Below are positions 16,035 to 25,915 of a stretch of DNA of 64,000 nucleotides, in pieces. The notes beneath the pieces were generated by a model. The model did not search any database, was not told where the DNA came from, and worked only from the letters and a program-made list of their open reading frames with translations. The stretch is from Thermodesulfobacterium sp. TA1 (GTDB lineage Bacteria > Desulfobacterota > Thermodesulfobacteria > Thermodesulfobacteriales > Thermodesulfobacteriaceae). Position 1 is the first letter of the stretch. Each line of letters begins with the position of its first letter. The stretch spans positions 1,178,001 through 1,242,000 of the forward strand of contig NZ_CP043908.1 of NCBI RefSeq assembly GCF_008630935.1, in the 5' to 3' direction. A program made the position numbers and the translations under genes.

Positions 16035-17687
16035 TTACATTCTTTCTGGAGCGTTAACCCCTAAAAGGTTTAAACCATTTTTTAAAACTACTTTGCAACC
16101 TAAACATAAACCAAGTCTGGCTAAACTTAGCTCTTTATCTTCTGAAAGCACTCGATGTTTGGTATAAAACTCGTGAAACTGTTTAGCAAGGTCTAACAAG
16201 TAATAAGTAAGCTTATAAGGTGCAAAAAACCGGCTTGCAGATACCACCACCTCTTTAAACTCTTCTATCTTCTTAGCAAGGGCTATCTCTTCTTCTGACG
16301 AAAGAACACTAAAATCCACCATTTCCCAGTCTATTTTTTCTAAGCCCTGCTCCTTTGCCTTTTCAAAAATACTACATATCCTAGCATGGGCATACTGCAC
16401 GTAATAAACAGGGTTTTCTTGAGATTGCTTTTGGGCTAAATCTATATCAAAATCTAAAGGAGAGTCAGAAGACCTACTCAAAAATATATATCTCGTAGCA
16501 TCTACCCCTACCTTGTCCAAAAGTTCTTTTAACTCTACAAACTCTCCTTGCCTGGTGGACATACTTTTTAACTCACCACCCTCTATAAGGTTAACCATCT
16601 GAATAAGAATAACCTCTAAGGCTTCTGGATTTAAACCTAAGGCTTTAAGGGCACCCTTTAAACGTTTTACATATCCATGATGGTCTGCTCCCCAAAGATT
16701 AATAGCAAGTTCAAACCCTCTGTCTACAAACTTTTCATAATGATAAGCAATGTCTCCTGCAAAGTAGGTATATTCTCCGTTTGAACGTATTAACACCCTA
16801 TCCTTTTCGTCTCCAAATGCAGAAGACTTGAACCATAAAGCTCCTTCTTTCTCATAAATCAAGCCTCTTTGTTGTAAAAGATTTATCAACTCGTCTACCT
16901 TTGCCCTTTCGTAAAGGCTTTTTTCTGAATACCAGTTGTCATAAACTACCCTAAACCTTTCAAGGTCTGACCTTATATCTTCGAGAATGGTTTTTATTGC
17001 TATCTCTCTACAAATTACTATAGCTTTATCTTTTTCTAACTCTAATAGATTAGGATGCTCTGTCAAAACCTTTTTAGCTATATCATAGATATAGGCCCCT
17101 TTATAAAAGTCTTCGGGAAAATCTATTTTTTCTCCTTTTAATTCTTTAGCTCTAAGATAGACAGACTCACCTAAAATATCCATCTGGGTGCCTTTGTCGT
17201 TGATATAATATTCTTTAGTCACTGAATAACCAGTAAAGGCTAACACCCTTGCTAAAGAATCTCCATAGGCTGCCCCTCTTCCGTGGCCGATATGAAGTGG
17301 ACCTGTAGGATTGGCTGAGACAAACTCAACCAAAACCCTCTTGCCTTTTCCTATATCAACCCGTCCATAATCGTCTTTCTCTTCTATAGCCTTAAGTAGG
17401 TTCTCAAAATAATACCGAGGAGATACCCAAAAATTAATAAATCCCGGCTTAACAAACTCTACCTTCTCAAAAAGGTCTTTTTCTTTTAGAAGTTCTGTAG
17501 TAAGCCTCTCGGCTATCTCTATGGGAGACAATCCTACAGTGTTTTTTAAGACAAAAGCTATGTTGGTAGCATAATCCCCAAAAGAATCTTTTTTAGGAGT
17601 TTCTATTTCAAAATTAGGTAAGTTTATTTTTCCAAAAGTAGACTCTACCGCTTTTTCTATAACCTCTTTAATCTTCTGTCTTATCAA
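16035..17687 (-). CDS. argS: Arginyl-tRNA synthetase
   Basis: Class I synthetase of 550 residues with the N-terminal additional domain, HIGH motif at 132-135 (GPLHIGHGRGAAYGD), the KMSKS-equivalent SMSTRQGEF as usual in this family, and a helical anticodon-binding C-terminus ending LLGVNAPERM, the typical ArgRS end. It overlaps the Cys-rich small gene upstream by 20 bases, and the SPOR gene follows at 18 bases. Confidence 0.97.
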   Translation of the reverse strand: MIRQKIKEVIEKAVESTFGKINLPNFEIETPKKDSFGDYATNIAFVLKNTVGLSPIEIAERLTTELLKEKDLFEKVEFVKPGFINFWVSPRYYFENLLKAIEEKDDYGRVDIGKGKRVLVEFVSANPTGPLHIGHGRGAAYGDSLARVLAFTGYSVTKEYYINDKGTQMDILGESVYLRAKELKGEKIDFPEDFYKGAYIYDIAKKVLTEHPNLLELEKDKAIVICREIAIKTILEDIRSDLERFRVVYDNWYSEKSLYERAKVDELINLLQQRGLIYEKEGALWFKSSAFGDEKDRVLIRSNGEYTYFAGDIAYHYEKFVDRGFELAINLWGADHHGYVKRLKGALKALGLNPEALEVILIQMVNLIEGGELKSMSTRQGEFVELKELLDKVGVDATRYIFLSRSSDSPLDFDIDLAQKQSQENPVYYVQYAHARICSIFEKAKEQGLEKIDWEMVDFSVLSSEEEIALAKKIEEFKEVVVSASRFFAPYKLTYYLLDLAKQFHEFYTKHRVLSEDKELSLARLGLCLGCKVVLKNGLNLLGVNAPERM

Positions 17688-17856
17688 CCTCCGTCTCCTT
17701 CCTTAAATTTTTTAAAAGTTTAACATCTGGAGAATAGTCAGGACATTTTAAAGGTTGAGTATTGTCAAAGGAGAACTTTTTAGCACAAACTTCTCTCCAA
17801 GCACAAGTAGCACATAATACAGGTAACTGTGTTTCGTTTTGTTGTGTTTTTTCCAA
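17668..17856 (-). CDS. Small conserved-looking cysteine-rich protein
   Basis: A 62-residue protein with four cysteines in the pattern C-x2-C-x5-C-x13-C (15, 18, 24, 38: LCATCAWREVCAKKFSF ... KCPDYSPD). This looks like a metal site, either zinc or an iron-sulfur cluster. No named family is recognised. It starts three bases after the pseudouridine synthase gene and overlaps argS by 20 bases, so it is translated within this operon. Overlaps at both sides and codon use like its neighbours argue that it is real. Confidence 0.7.
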   Translation of the reverse strand: MEKTQQNETQLPVLCATCAWREVCAKKFSFDNTQPLKCPDYSPDVKLLKNLRKETEVDKTED

Positions 17857-17859
17857 GGA

Positions 17860-18600
17860 TTACTCCTTATAAAAATTTTTTAAAGCTTCGAACTTTTTAT
17901 TAAAAAACCCCAAGTTTAAGGTTTTGTCAAGATTGCCAAGAGAAAAATATTCAGGAAATGGGGCCAAAAATTCCAAAGGTTCTTTGGTTATAGGATGAGG
18001 GAAACGTAAAAAACAAGCATGTAAACCGATAGCCTTACCTTTTAAAACCAAGGTTTTGGCTCCATATCTCACATCCCCTACGATAGGAAAACCAAGATAA
18101 CTTAAAACTGCCCTAAGCTGATGCTTTCTCCCAGTTATGGGAAAAAGCAACACCAAAGACCTTTTTTTTCTACATTCTAAGACCTCATAATAGGTTAAAC
18201 TTTCTTTTGCCCCCTCTTGATGCTCTTCAAAAACTAAAGCCTTTTTAGCCTTTTGGTCCCATTTGAGATAAGTCTTAATTAAACTTTGACCTTTTAAACT
18301 ACCTTCTACCTCGGCTACATACAATTTAATCACTTCTTTTTGTCTAAAGGCTTCAGAGATCCTCTTAGCTGCCTTAGTTCTTTTGGCTAAAACCAACGCC
18401 CCAGAAACAGGTTTATCTAACCTATGAACCACCGCTAAAAATACCCCTCCTTCTTTTTGGTCTCGTCTTTTTATAAAATCTTTTAAAGTTTTTAACAAAG
18501 ATATCTCTGAATCTCTTGCCCCTTGGACTACTATACCTGCAGGTTTGTTGACCACCAAAAGGTTTTTATCTTCAAAAAGGATAGAAACTGGCTTTTTCAA
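17860..18600 (-). CDS. RluA family pseudouridine synthase
   Basis: A 246-residue RNA pseudouridine synthase. It carries the catalytic motif HRLDKPVSGALVLAKRTKAA (Asp in RLD), an N-terminal VNKPAGIVVQGARD and the GRKHQLRAVLSYLGFPIVGDVRYG segment. There is no N-terminal S4 domain, so it resembles the RluA/TruC/YqcB group rather than RluD; the target in rRNA or tRNA cannot be assigned. It overlaps the AsmA-like gene upstream by four bases. Confidence 0.9.
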   Translation of the reverse strand: MKKPVSILFEDKNLLVVNKPAGIVVQGARDSEISLLKTLKDFIKRRDQKEGGVFLAVVHRLDKPVSGALVLAKRTKAAKRISEAFRQKEVIKLYVAEVEGSLKGQSLIKTYLKWDQKAKKALVFEEHQEGAKESLTYYEVLECRKKRSLVLLFPITGRKHQLRAVLSYLGFPIVGDVRYGAKTLVLKGKAIGLHACFLRFPHPITKEPLEFLAPFPEYFSLGNLDKTLNLGFFNKKFEALKNFYKE

Positions 18601-21600
18601 CGGGTCATTTCCTCTTTTCCTTTTAAAAGCTCTTCTTTTTTACTTTTTATGTTAAGGTTAACTTTGGGATTTTTTTGATAAAAATCTTCCGAAATTCCAA
18701 AAAGCCTAAAAATAAAGTTAAAAACCCCCTTTCCTATACTACTAGGATGCAACGGGACGATGGTGTAGTTATCATAAGTACCTATTACTTGTAAAGGAAT
18801 ATATACAAGCATTCTTGGTTTACCAAGCACCCAAGGGCCTAACTTTGGGATTTTTTCTATGATAACATCTACTGTCTTAAAAGGCGAGGCGTAAAAAGTA
18901 AGGTTAAGTTGCTTGTTAGTCAAGTTTATCGGTCCTTCTCCAAAAAGTCTAAACCCTGAGGCAGAAAGAAAGGCTTCATCTATGATTAGGGTTTTATCCT
19001 CTAACTTAGACCTGAAATTTAATTCTTCATAAGGTAATAACTGGTTCTCTAAGTTAGGAACCTTTCCGCTAAAAAGGTCTATAGGGCTTAAAAATCCCAA
19101 AAGATGCGCTACAAGAGGGGCTCGATAGACATATCCTTTTTTGGACTTAATCGTTAATTCTCCCTGCGTATTTTTAAGAAGCTCCTCATTATCTCCTTCC
19201 AAATAAGCATAACCTTTCATCTTATATGGACCTTCTAATATAACCTTAGGCATCTCCTCAGGATAAAGACACGAGAAAAGGTCTAAAAAGTCTCCTTCTG
19301 AAGGTAAAAGGTCTACAAAAGCCTGATGAACTCCCTCTGAAAGAGAATAGATAAAGTCTACCCCTATTCCACAAAATTTAGCGTTAGATAGATTTACCCA
19401 TAAAAGTTTGGCCTTCGTATTTAGATTTACCTCTAAACTAAGATGTTCCATTTCATGAGACGTAGGGAATATTAATTTATCTGCACCTATTTTGATATCT
19501 GCTATTAACGGAACCCCTTTAAAATACTCCCAAAAATCCTTTTTACTTTCTTTATTAGAAGTTTTTTGCTCGTTGCCCACACCTACCAATTTTTTTAGGT
19601 CTATCTTTTCAGCCTTAAAACCTCCTGTAAGCAGAAGAGATTTAGGATTTTTATCAAGTTTTAAATCGGCTAAAACTGTAGAATTATCCCACTCTACTTT
19701 AAAATTTCCATAAACCAATAAGTCTTGGTTAATCTTTATCTCACCATCAATCCCTAACGAATCTTTAACCTTAACCCCTTGAAATCTTACTAAACCCTCC
19801 TTAACCAAAAGCTCTTTGTTTAAATATCTGTCTATCAAGGAATCTAAAAAGTCTTTATCTTTTTTAAAATTTAAAGACAGATGGCTTTCTACCCATCCTT
19901 CAGCTTGATAAGGAATTTCAGCAAAAATAGAGACAAGTTCTTCTAACCTAAGTTTTCCTTGAAGGTTTAAGTCAACCTGAGTTTTGGATAACTTCGCTGA
20001 AAAATGTTGCTGGCTTTCTTTTCCTATAAAACTCCCAGACAAAAACGTCTGGTCTTTAGTTTGTTCTAAATTTAAAGATATCTCTTTATCTAAAATCTGG
20101 TAATTTCCCTTAGTTTTAACTTCTTCTTTTTTATACCCTAAGGCTAAACTTTCTATTTTTATCGGAGCTTTTAATTGAAAAGAACCCTTATCAAGCCCCA
20201 AAAGCTTTTCTATCTTTGTCTTTAACCCCTCTTTTAGCTCACCTTTGACTTCTAAGTATACCTCTTCCCCGAAAACTTTGCCTTTAACCATAAAGGCAGA
20301 GCCTTCAACTTCTAACGGGGCTTCTCCAAACTCAAAAACCCCTTGCTGCCAAACTAAAGGAATGTATTCTGTATAGCCTTCAAACCTTTCCCCCTTTTCC
20401 TCTTGAACCAAACTTACTTTACTCGCCTTTCCTTTTAGGTATAGGTTGTTTAAAATAGTTTGTTTTAGGTTGGTTTGTTCTTGGGTCAACTGGTTCAGAT
20501 TACCCTTAAACCAACCTTCTTCTATTTCTAAAGCTTCAAACTGAAGTTTTCTTTCTTTTAAAAACGCCCCTATCTCTTCTTGCTTCTCTTCTAAAACCTC
20601 TATAAAAGCGGGTTTGATGGTTAATCCCAAAACCTTAACCCACACATCCATCGAATTAAAGTTTAAATCTACCATTCCGTTTTTTAGGTTTAAACCTTCG
20701 GTGAGTAAATGCAAATTAGAAAGAAATAACCTGTTTCTATAATAAGCCAGGTCTGCTGTTTTAAGTTGTAAGGAAGCTCTATAATCTGGTAAGGTTAAAA
20801 TCATATCTTCTGAAACTAAGCCAACCTTTAGATTAAGGTCAGTCAAAGGACCTTTCAATTCTATATTAGATACCAAGTTTCCCTCTGTCTTAAAATCTTT
20901 TATCTTTTGTTGGTAAGATTTAAACATCTCGAAGTTTAATACCAGGTTTTTAATCTTTTCAGCTTTACCAGTGATAGTCCCTTCTAACCAAACTTCAGGT
21001 TGTTTCTTAGAAAGGACTAAACCAAAGTTCTTTACTGTTCCTAAAATCTGTTCTTCTATCGCTAAGGTGCCGTTAAAATTAAGCCTTCCTTCTACAAAAC
21101 CTATCTCTCCTGTTACCTTTTCTAAGTTTAAAGGAAGAAAACCAAGGATTATCTTTCCTTCTTTTAATCTTCCCTTGGCCTTTATTTTTTTATAGTCAAT
21201 CAAGTCTTTAAAATCTTTACCAGACAAATCAACCTCTATCTCTTCTAAAATCCCTCCACCAACCAAATCAAAAACCTCTTTTACTTCCTTTTGTTTTTCA
21301 AAATAAAGCAGGCCTATCCTTTTAACCTCTTCCAAATCAAGTCTTTTAACCTTAAAACGGGTGCTAATCGAGTCTTTTTTCTTTAAAAATTCCCCTTGTG
21401 CCTCTATATAAGGATTTCTAAAAACTATTTTTTTTAAGTCCAACTTAAGTATATCTGGTTGATAAATCAGCACCCCAGTAATAAGCCCACCTAACAACCT
21501 TTCCTTAGGAGCCTCTTTTAAAACCAACTGAGGGTTTAGTAGCTGAAAGGAAAGATTAAGGGTCTCTTTTTCTAAAGAAAGTTCTGCCATCAAGTCTGAA

Positions 21601-22265
21601 GAGAGATGGTTTATAGGAAGGTCTTTAAACTTGGAGAGACCGTTAAAGTCAAAGGCTTTCAAGTTAACAGAGTTCTCTAAAAAAAGGGTCGAAAGGTTTA
21701 GTCTTCCCTTTATCTCAGCTTCTTTAAACAAAGGACTGCTTAAAGAGATTAATTCCCATAGAGCTTGGTTTTTGTCTATCTTAAAAAATAGGTCTGTTTT
21801 CTCAAAGGTTAACCAGCCTATTTGGGTTTCATAGTCAATCCTTGCTTCCTTAGCTTGAAGAACAAAAGGACCCATACCTTTTAGCTGATCTCTTAACCGA
21901 TAAAGGTTAAAAGGCTTCGGAGAAAAATAAGCCTTTAGTCTAAGTTTTTTTAGCTGAAGTGTTTCGGGGAAAAAATTTAACCGAAAAATCTTAGACAAAG
22001 AAAAAACCGCAGTGCCCTCAGGAACTTCTATTTCATAAGACTTATTTTTAAAACTTAATTCTTTAACCTTTACCTTTCCCTCAAAAAGGTCTACCTTTAT
22101 CTTTTCATATTGTAAATCTATCTGTTGGCTGGCTTTGAGAAATTTGAAAAGTCGCTCTTTAAACCAAGGTTGATTGAGCAAAAAGTCTATGTTTACCAAG
22201 AAAAAGCCAAACAACGAAAGGACTAAAAAAAGTAAAAGGATGCCAAAACGCAATTTTTTTATCAT
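18597..22265 (-). CDS. AsmA-like/TamB-like large envelope protein
   Basis: A 1222-residue protein with one N-terminal membrane anchor (about residues 7-29) and a very long, beta-rich periplasmic part with repeated amphipathic strands, as in AsmA/DUF748/DUF3971 proteins that bridge the periplasm and are thought to carry lipids to the outer membrane. The C-terminal segment (GFLSPIDLFSGKVPNL ... FRLFGEGPINLTNKQLNLTFYASPFKTVDVII) is AsmA_2-like. I chose the ATG at 22265; a TTG one codon earlier is less likely. The promoter sits so close that the mRNA may be leaderless. It heads the run down to argS and beyond. Confidence 0.8.
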   Translation of the reverse strand: MIKKLRFGILLLFLVLSLFGFFLVNIDFLLNQPWFKERLFKFLKASQQIDLQYEKIKVDLFEGKVKVKELSFKNKSYEIEVPEGTAVFSLSKIFRLNFFPETLQLKKLRLKAYFSPKPFNLYRLRDQLKGMGPFVLQAKEARIDYETQIGWLTFEKTDLFFKIDKNQALWELISLSSPLFKEAEIKGRLNLSTLFLENSVNLKAFDFNGLSKFKDLPINHLSSDLMAELSLEKETLNLSFQLLNPQLVLKEAPKERLLGGLITGVLIYQPDILKLDLKKIVFRNPYIEAQGEFLKKKDSISTRFKVKRLDLEEVKRIGLLYFEKQKEVKEVFDLVGGGILEEIEVDLSGKDFKDLIDYKKIKAKGRLKEGKIILGFLPLNLEKVTGEIGFVEGRLNFNGTLAIEEQILGTVKNFGLVLSKKQPEVWLEGTITGKAEKIKNLVLNFEMFKSYQQKIKDFKTEGNLVSNIELKGPLTDLNLKVGLVSEDMILTLPDYRASLQLKTADLAYYRNRLFLSNLHLLTEGLNLKNGMVDLNFNSMDVWVKVLGLTIKPAFIEVLEEKQEEIGAFLKERKLQFEALEIEEGWFKGNLNQLTQEQTNLKQTILNNLYLKGKASKVSLVQEEKGERFEGYTEYIPLVWQQGVFEFGEAPLEVEGSAFMVKGKVFGEEVYLEVKGELKEGLKTKIEKLLGLDKGSFQLKAPIKIESLALGYKKEEVKTKGNYQILDKEISLNLEQTKDQTFLSGSFIGKESQQHFSAKLSKTQVDLNLQGKLRLEELVSIFAEIPYQAEGWVESHLSLNFKKDKDFLDSLIDRYLNKELLVKEGLVRFQGVKVKDSLGIDGEIKINQDLLVYGNFKVEWDNSTVLADLKLDKNPKSLLLTGGFKAEKIDLKKLVGVGNEQKTSNKESKKDFWEYFKGVPLIADIKIGADKLIFPTSHEMEHLSLEVNLNTKAKLLWVNLSNAKFCGIGVDFIYSLSEGVHQAFVDLLPSEGDFLDLFSCLYPEEMPKVILEGPYKMKGYAYLEGDNEELLKNTQGELTIKSKKGYVYRAPLVAHLLGFLSPIDLFSGKVPNLENQLLPYEELNFRSKLEDKTLIIDEAFLSASGFRLFGEGPINLTNKQLNLTFYASPFKTVDVIIEKIPKLGPWVLGKPRMLVYIPLQVIGTYDNYTIVPLHPSSIGKGVFNFIFRLFGISEDFYQKNPKVNLNIKSKKEELLKGKEEMTR

Positions 22266-22275
22266 CAATTTATGA

Positions 22276-22304
22276 ATTTTAACTTAAAATTTTTTAAAAA
22301 TCAA
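22276..22304 (-). promoter_or_regulatory. Promoter of the asmA-like operon (possibly leaderless)
   Basis: Minus strand: TTGATT (22304-22299), 17 bases, TAAAAT (22281-22276). The predicted start of transcription, about seven bases after the -10, falls at 22269-22268, within a few bases of the ATG at 22265. No Shine-Dalgarno sequence is present in the gap. Confidence 0.5.
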
Positions 22305-22311
22305 GAAAAGA

Positions 22312-23265
22312 TTAAGCTCGAGAAAGTTTATAGGCTAACTTTATCGCTTGAATAAAACTTGAAGGATTAGCTATACCTTTATCTGCAATATCATAGGCAG
22401 TCCCATGACAAGGAGAGGTCCTTACTACTGGAAGTCCTAAGGTAAGGTTTACTCCGTCTTCAAAATGAATAAGTTTAAAAGGGGCCAATCCTTGGTCATG
22501 ATACATCGCTACTACCAAGTCAAAACGCCCCTGATAGGCCCAGAAAAAGAGGCTGTCAGCCGGATAAGGACCATACACAGGGAACCCTGCCTCTTGACAA
22601 AGGTTTATAACGTCTTTTAAAACCGTCTCTTCTTCTTTACCTAATAGACCTCCTTCTCCTGCGTGTGGGTTAACCCCACAAAGAGCTATCTTAGGATAAT
22701 CCACCCCAAGTTTTAACAAAAATTCATAGGAAAGTTTTACCGTAGTAAAGACCTTATCGGTGGTTATTCTTTCTGAGACCTCTTTTAAAGGAATATGGGT
22801 GGTAACCAAAGAGACTTTTAATCTTTCTCCATAAAAACTCATGACAAACTCTTTAGAACCAAGGTCTTTAGCCAGCCATTCTGTATGTCCTTTATGTTTG
22901 ACCCCAACTTTTTCTAATCCCTCTTTACTGATAGGTCCAGTAACGATAGCTTTTATCTTCCCTTCTTTAGCTAATTCTATAGCTTTTTGAACAAAACTGC
23001 TCATGGCTAAAAAGCCTTCAATACAAGGCTTTCCAGGTTGGATGCTTAGTTCAGAAAGGGATAAAACTTCTACCTCTTTAGGAAATTCAACCTTTAACCA
23101 GCAAGCCCTTTCTTTTAAAACCTTTTCGTCCCCTATGATTAAAAGATGGTTTAATATCTCAGGAAAATTTTTTTTAAAATAATCAAGAGACTTAAGGATT
23201 ACTTCTGGACCTATACCTGCTGGACAACCTAAGGTAATGGCTATTTTTTTTGAATGAGTAATCAC
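22312..23265 (-). CDS. pdxA: 4-hydroxythreonine-4-phosphate dehydrogenase
   Basis: Enzyme of DXP-dependent pyridoxal phosphate synthesis, acting with PdxJ. The 317 residues show the family metal-binding histidines in VKHKGHTEW, NPHAGEGGLLGKEE and MYHDQGLAPFK, and the start ITLGCPAGIGPEVILK. Length is normal. It follows the dnaK terminator on the same strand and precedes the asmA-like gene, which has its own promoter. PdxA2-type homologues with other substrates exist, but nothing here favours that. Confidence 0.94.
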   Translation of the reverse strand: MITHSKKIAITLGCPAGIGPEVILKSLDYFKKNFPEILNHLLIIGDEKVLKERACWLKVEFPKEVEVLSLSELSIQPGKPCIEGFLAMSSFVQKAIELAKEGKIKAIVTGPISKEGLEKVGVKHKGHTEWLAKDLGSKEFVMSFYGERLKVSLVTTHIPLKEVSERITTDKVFTTVKLSYEFLLKLGVDYPKIALCGVNPHAGEGGLLGKEEETVLKDVINLCQEAGFPVYGPYPADSLFFWAYQGRFDLVVAMYHDQGLAPFKLIHFEDGVNLTLGLPVVRTSPCHGTAYDIADKGIANPSSFIQAIKLAYKLSRA

Positions 23266-23280
23266 CTAAAGCCCTCTTTC

Positions 23281-23312
23281 AAAGAAGAAAGGGGGGCGTT
23301 TTAGCCCCCTTG
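23281..23312 (-). terminator. Terminator of the grpE-dnaK operon
   Basis: Minus strand: AAGGGGGC (23311-23304), loop TAAAAC, GCCCCCCTT (23297-23289, one extra C) and a pyrimidine-rich tail CTTTCTTCTTT. It lies in the 51-base gap between the dnaK stop and the pdxA start. Confidence 0.7.
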
Positions 23313-23316
23313 AAGT

Positions 23317-25224
23317 TTATTTCATTTCCTCAAAATCTGCGTCTATTACATCATCTCCGCCTTTTTTCTTAGTTTCTTCTTTAGAAGAAGCCCCACCTTG
23401 AGAAGCAGAAGACGCTTTTTCTCTATAAAGCATTTCTGCAAGTTTGTAAGAAGCCTGGGTTAACTCATCGCTTGTCCTTCTTATTTCGTTTAAATCCTCT
23501 CCTTCCATAGCTTTTCTTAGTTGATTTATTTTTTCTTCTACTTCTTTCTTAAGTGTTTCTGGTACCTTATCTCCGAGTTCTTTTAAAGTCTTTTCTACAG
23601 AATAGATAAGGCTATCTGCTTGATTGCGAGCTTCTGCAAGTTCTTTTTTCCTTCTATCTTCCTCAGCAAATTGTTCTGCTTCTTTAATAATTTTCTGAAT
23701 TTCTTCTTCACTTAGACCTGAAGCAGGTCTTACTACGATAGACTGCTCTTTTCCAGTACCTAAGTCTTTAGCGGTAACATGTAAAATACCGTCTGCGTCT
23801 ATGTCAAAAGTAACCTCTATTTGAGGCACTCCTCTCGGGGCTGGAGGAATACCTACTAAATCAAATTTAGCGATACTTTTATTGTCTTTAGCTAAAGGCC
23901 TTTCTCCTTGTAATACATGGATGGTAACGGCTGTCTGGTTGTCGGTAGCAGTAGTAAAAATTTGACTCTTTCTAGTAGGTATAGTAGTTCCTCTTGGAAT
24001 GATTACCGTAAAAACACCACCTAAAGTCTCTATTCCTAAGGAAAGTGGGGTTACGTCTAAAAGAAGCACGTCTTTTACCTCTCCTTTTAACACTCCAGCC
24101 TGGATAGCAGCTCCCATGGCCACGACTTCATCAGGATTAACCCCTTTAACCGGCTCTTTACCAAAAATTTCTTTAACCTTTTGCTGAACTCTTGGCATAC
24201 GGGTCATACCACCAACCAAGATAACTTCGCTTATGTCTTTAGGAGTAATACCTGCATCTTTCATGGCAATACGACAGGGTTCTTCTAATCTATCTATTAG
24301 GTCCTCTACCAAACTTTCAAGCTTAGCCCTGGTTAGTTTCATCACTAAATGTTTAGGACCTGTAGCATCGGCGGTGATAAAAGGAAGGTTAATCTCAGTC
24401 TCTAAAGTACTTGAAAGCTCAATTTTAGCTTTTTCAGCCGCTTCTTTTAATCTCTGTAATGCCATCTTGTCTTGTCTCAAGTCTATACCATGCTCTTTTT
24501 TGAATTCCTCTGCGATATAGTCTACTATCCTCATATCAAAGTCTTCGCCACCTAAGAACGTATCTCCAGAAGTAGACTTAACCTCAAAAACGCCATCTCC
24601 TATTTCAAGGATAGAAATATCAAAAGTTCCTCCTCCCAAATCAAAAACAGCGATTAATCCTTCTTTTTTCTTTTCAAGACCATAGGCTAAACAAGCAGCC
24701 GTAGGTTCGTTGATAATTCTAATAACGTTTAAACCAGCAATCCTACCTGCATCTTTAGTTGCCTGCCTCTGGCTGTCGTCAAAATAGGCAGGAACGGTAA
24801 TAACTACATCTTTTACTTCTTGTCCTAAATACTCTTCTAAATCTTGTTTAATCTTTCTAAGAATCATAGCAGAAATCTCAGGAGGACTATAACGTTTACC
24901 TCTAATCTCTACATGAGCGTCTCCGTTAGGTGCTTCTACTATTTTATATGGCACCTTTTTACTCCATTCCTGCACTACAGGGTCGTTAAACTTTCTTCCC
25001 ATCAATCTTTTAATACCAAAGATGGTATTCTCAGAATTAATGATAGCCTGCCTTTTGGCAGGAAGACCAACCAATATCTCTCCGTTTTCTTGAAATGCTA
25101 CCACCGAAGGTGTAGTCCTTGTTCCTTCTCTGTTAGGAATTACCTTTGGTTCACCACCTTCAAATATAGCTACACAAGAGTTGGTAGTGCCAAGGTCAAT
25201 ACCCACTATAGGTACCTTACTCAT
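23317..25224 (-). CDS. dnaK: Chaperone protein DnaK
   Basis: Hsp70 chaperone, 635 residues: nucleotide-binding domain from [14 protein letters not shown], with [14 protein letters not shown] and [14 protein letters not shown]; substrate domain starting near [16 protein letters not shown]; helical lid; and the usual acidic end ([12 protein letters not shown]). It follows grpE by 23 bases with a GGAGG-type ribosome site. dnaJ is not adjacent. Confidence 0.99.
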   Translation of the reverse strand: MSKVPIVGIDLGTTNSCVAIFEGGEPKVIPNREGTRTTPSVVAFQENGEILVGLPAKRQAIINSENTIFGIKRLMGRKFNDPVVQEWSKKVPYKIVEAPNGDAHVEIRGKRYSPPEISAMILRKIKQDLEEYLGQEVKDVVITVPAYFDDSQRQATKDAGRIAGLNVIRIINEPTAACLAYGLEKKKEGLIAVFDLGGGTFDISILEIGDGVFEVKSTSGDTFLGGEDFDMRIVDYIAEEFKKEHGIDLRQDKMALQRLKEAAEKAKIELSSTLETEINLPFITADATGPKHLVMKLTRAKLESLVEDLIDRLEEPCRIAMKDAGITPKDISEVILVGGMTRMPRVQQKVKEIFGKEPVKGVNPDEVVAMGAAIQAGVLKGEVKDVLLLDVTPLSLGIETLGGVFTVIIPRGTTIPTRKSQIFTTATDNQTAVTIHVLQGERPLAKDNKSIAKFDLVGIPPAPRGVPQIEVTFDIDADGILHVTAKDLGTGKEQSIVVRPASGLSEEEIQKIIKEAEQFAEEDRRKKELAEARNQADSLIYSVEKTLKELGDKVPETLKKEVEEKINQLRKAMEGEDLNEIRRTSDELTQASYKLAEMLYREKASSASQGGASSKEETKKKGGDDVIDADFEEMK

Positions 25225-25247
25225 TTCTTTAACCCTCCTTTTAATTT

Positions 25248-25805
25248 TTATTCGTTTTCTACTATATTCTCTTCTGTTTCTTTAGACGAATTTTTTTCCG
25301 TTTTTTTACCCATGCAAACACAAACCAAAGCAGGCCTTATCAACCTATCGTGTAAGGTATACCCTTTTTGGTATACCTTGGTTATACTACCAGAAGGTAC
25401 CTCTGAATGAGGTTCGGTAGAAAGAGCCTCGTGATAAAAGGGATGAAAAGGTTCTCCTACAGAAGGAAAAACCTGTTTTAAACCAAATTTTTCAAGGGTA
25501 GTAATTAAAGATTTAAAGGTTAACTCAACCCCTTGTTTTAAGGCCTCTATGTTTTGAGTAGTAGAAAAGGCTTCTAAAGCTCTTTCCAAATTATCTATAC
25601 AAGGTAATATTTCTTTAAAAAGGTTTTCTAAAGCAAATTTATAATATTCTTCCTTTTCTTTTTTAAAACTTTTCTTAAGGTTTTCTATTTCAGCTGCATA
25701 TCTTAAGGCTAAATCTTTCCAATATTTAACCTCTTCTTCTTTAACCTGAGACTCTTCTTGAGTTTTGGGTTTTTCTTCTAACCTCTGTTCCTTTAATTCT
25801 TCCAT
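25248..25805 (-). CDS. grpE: Nucleotide exchange factor GrpE
   Basis: Exchange factor for DnaK. The 185 residues have an N-terminal charged coiled coil (about 1-60, [19 protein letters not shown]), then the family core [31 protein letters not shown] and the beta domain ([36 protein letters not shown]). It precedes dnaK, as in most bacteria; hrcA is not seen upstream, where nadC is divergent. Confidence 0.97.
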   Translation of the reverse strand: MEELKEQRLEEKPKTQEESQVKEEEVKYWKDLALRYAAEIENLKKSFKKEKEEYYKFALENLFKEILPCIDNLERALEAFSTTQNIEALKQGVELTFKSLITTLEKFGLKQVFPSVGEPFHPFYHEALSTEPHSEVPSGSITKVYQKGYTLHDRLIRPALVCVCMGKKTEKNSSKETEENIVENE

Positions 25806-25826
25806 ATAAAAGACCTCCTTAACTAA

Positions 25827-25837
25827 GTCCTCAGGAC
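25827..25837. promoter_or_regulatory. Palindrome in the grpE leader
   Basis: GTCCTCAGGAC is a perfect five-base inverted repeat around one central base. It lies between a TAATAT -10-like hexamer (minus strand 25850-25845) and the grpE ribosome site. It could be an operator or RNA hairpin for heat-shock control. It is not a CIRCE element (TTAGCACTC-N9-GAGTGCTAA), and no CIRCE is present. Confidence 0.3.
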
Positions 25838-25915
25838 CCTTTACATATTATCGTTTCAAGTTATGATAAAAATTAAGACTTTTATTTAATTTTTCCAGAG
25901 GATTGACCTTAAAAA

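Noticed and set aside
25854-25860. CTTGAAA (minus strand) as a sigma-32 -35 element for grpE
   Set aside because: No CCCAT-type -10 follows at the required distance; the only -10-like hexamer is three bases away.
25806-25915. CIRCE/HrcA operator before grpE-dnaK
   Set aside because: No TTAGCACTC-N9-GAGTGCTAA or close variant is present and hrcA is not adjacent.
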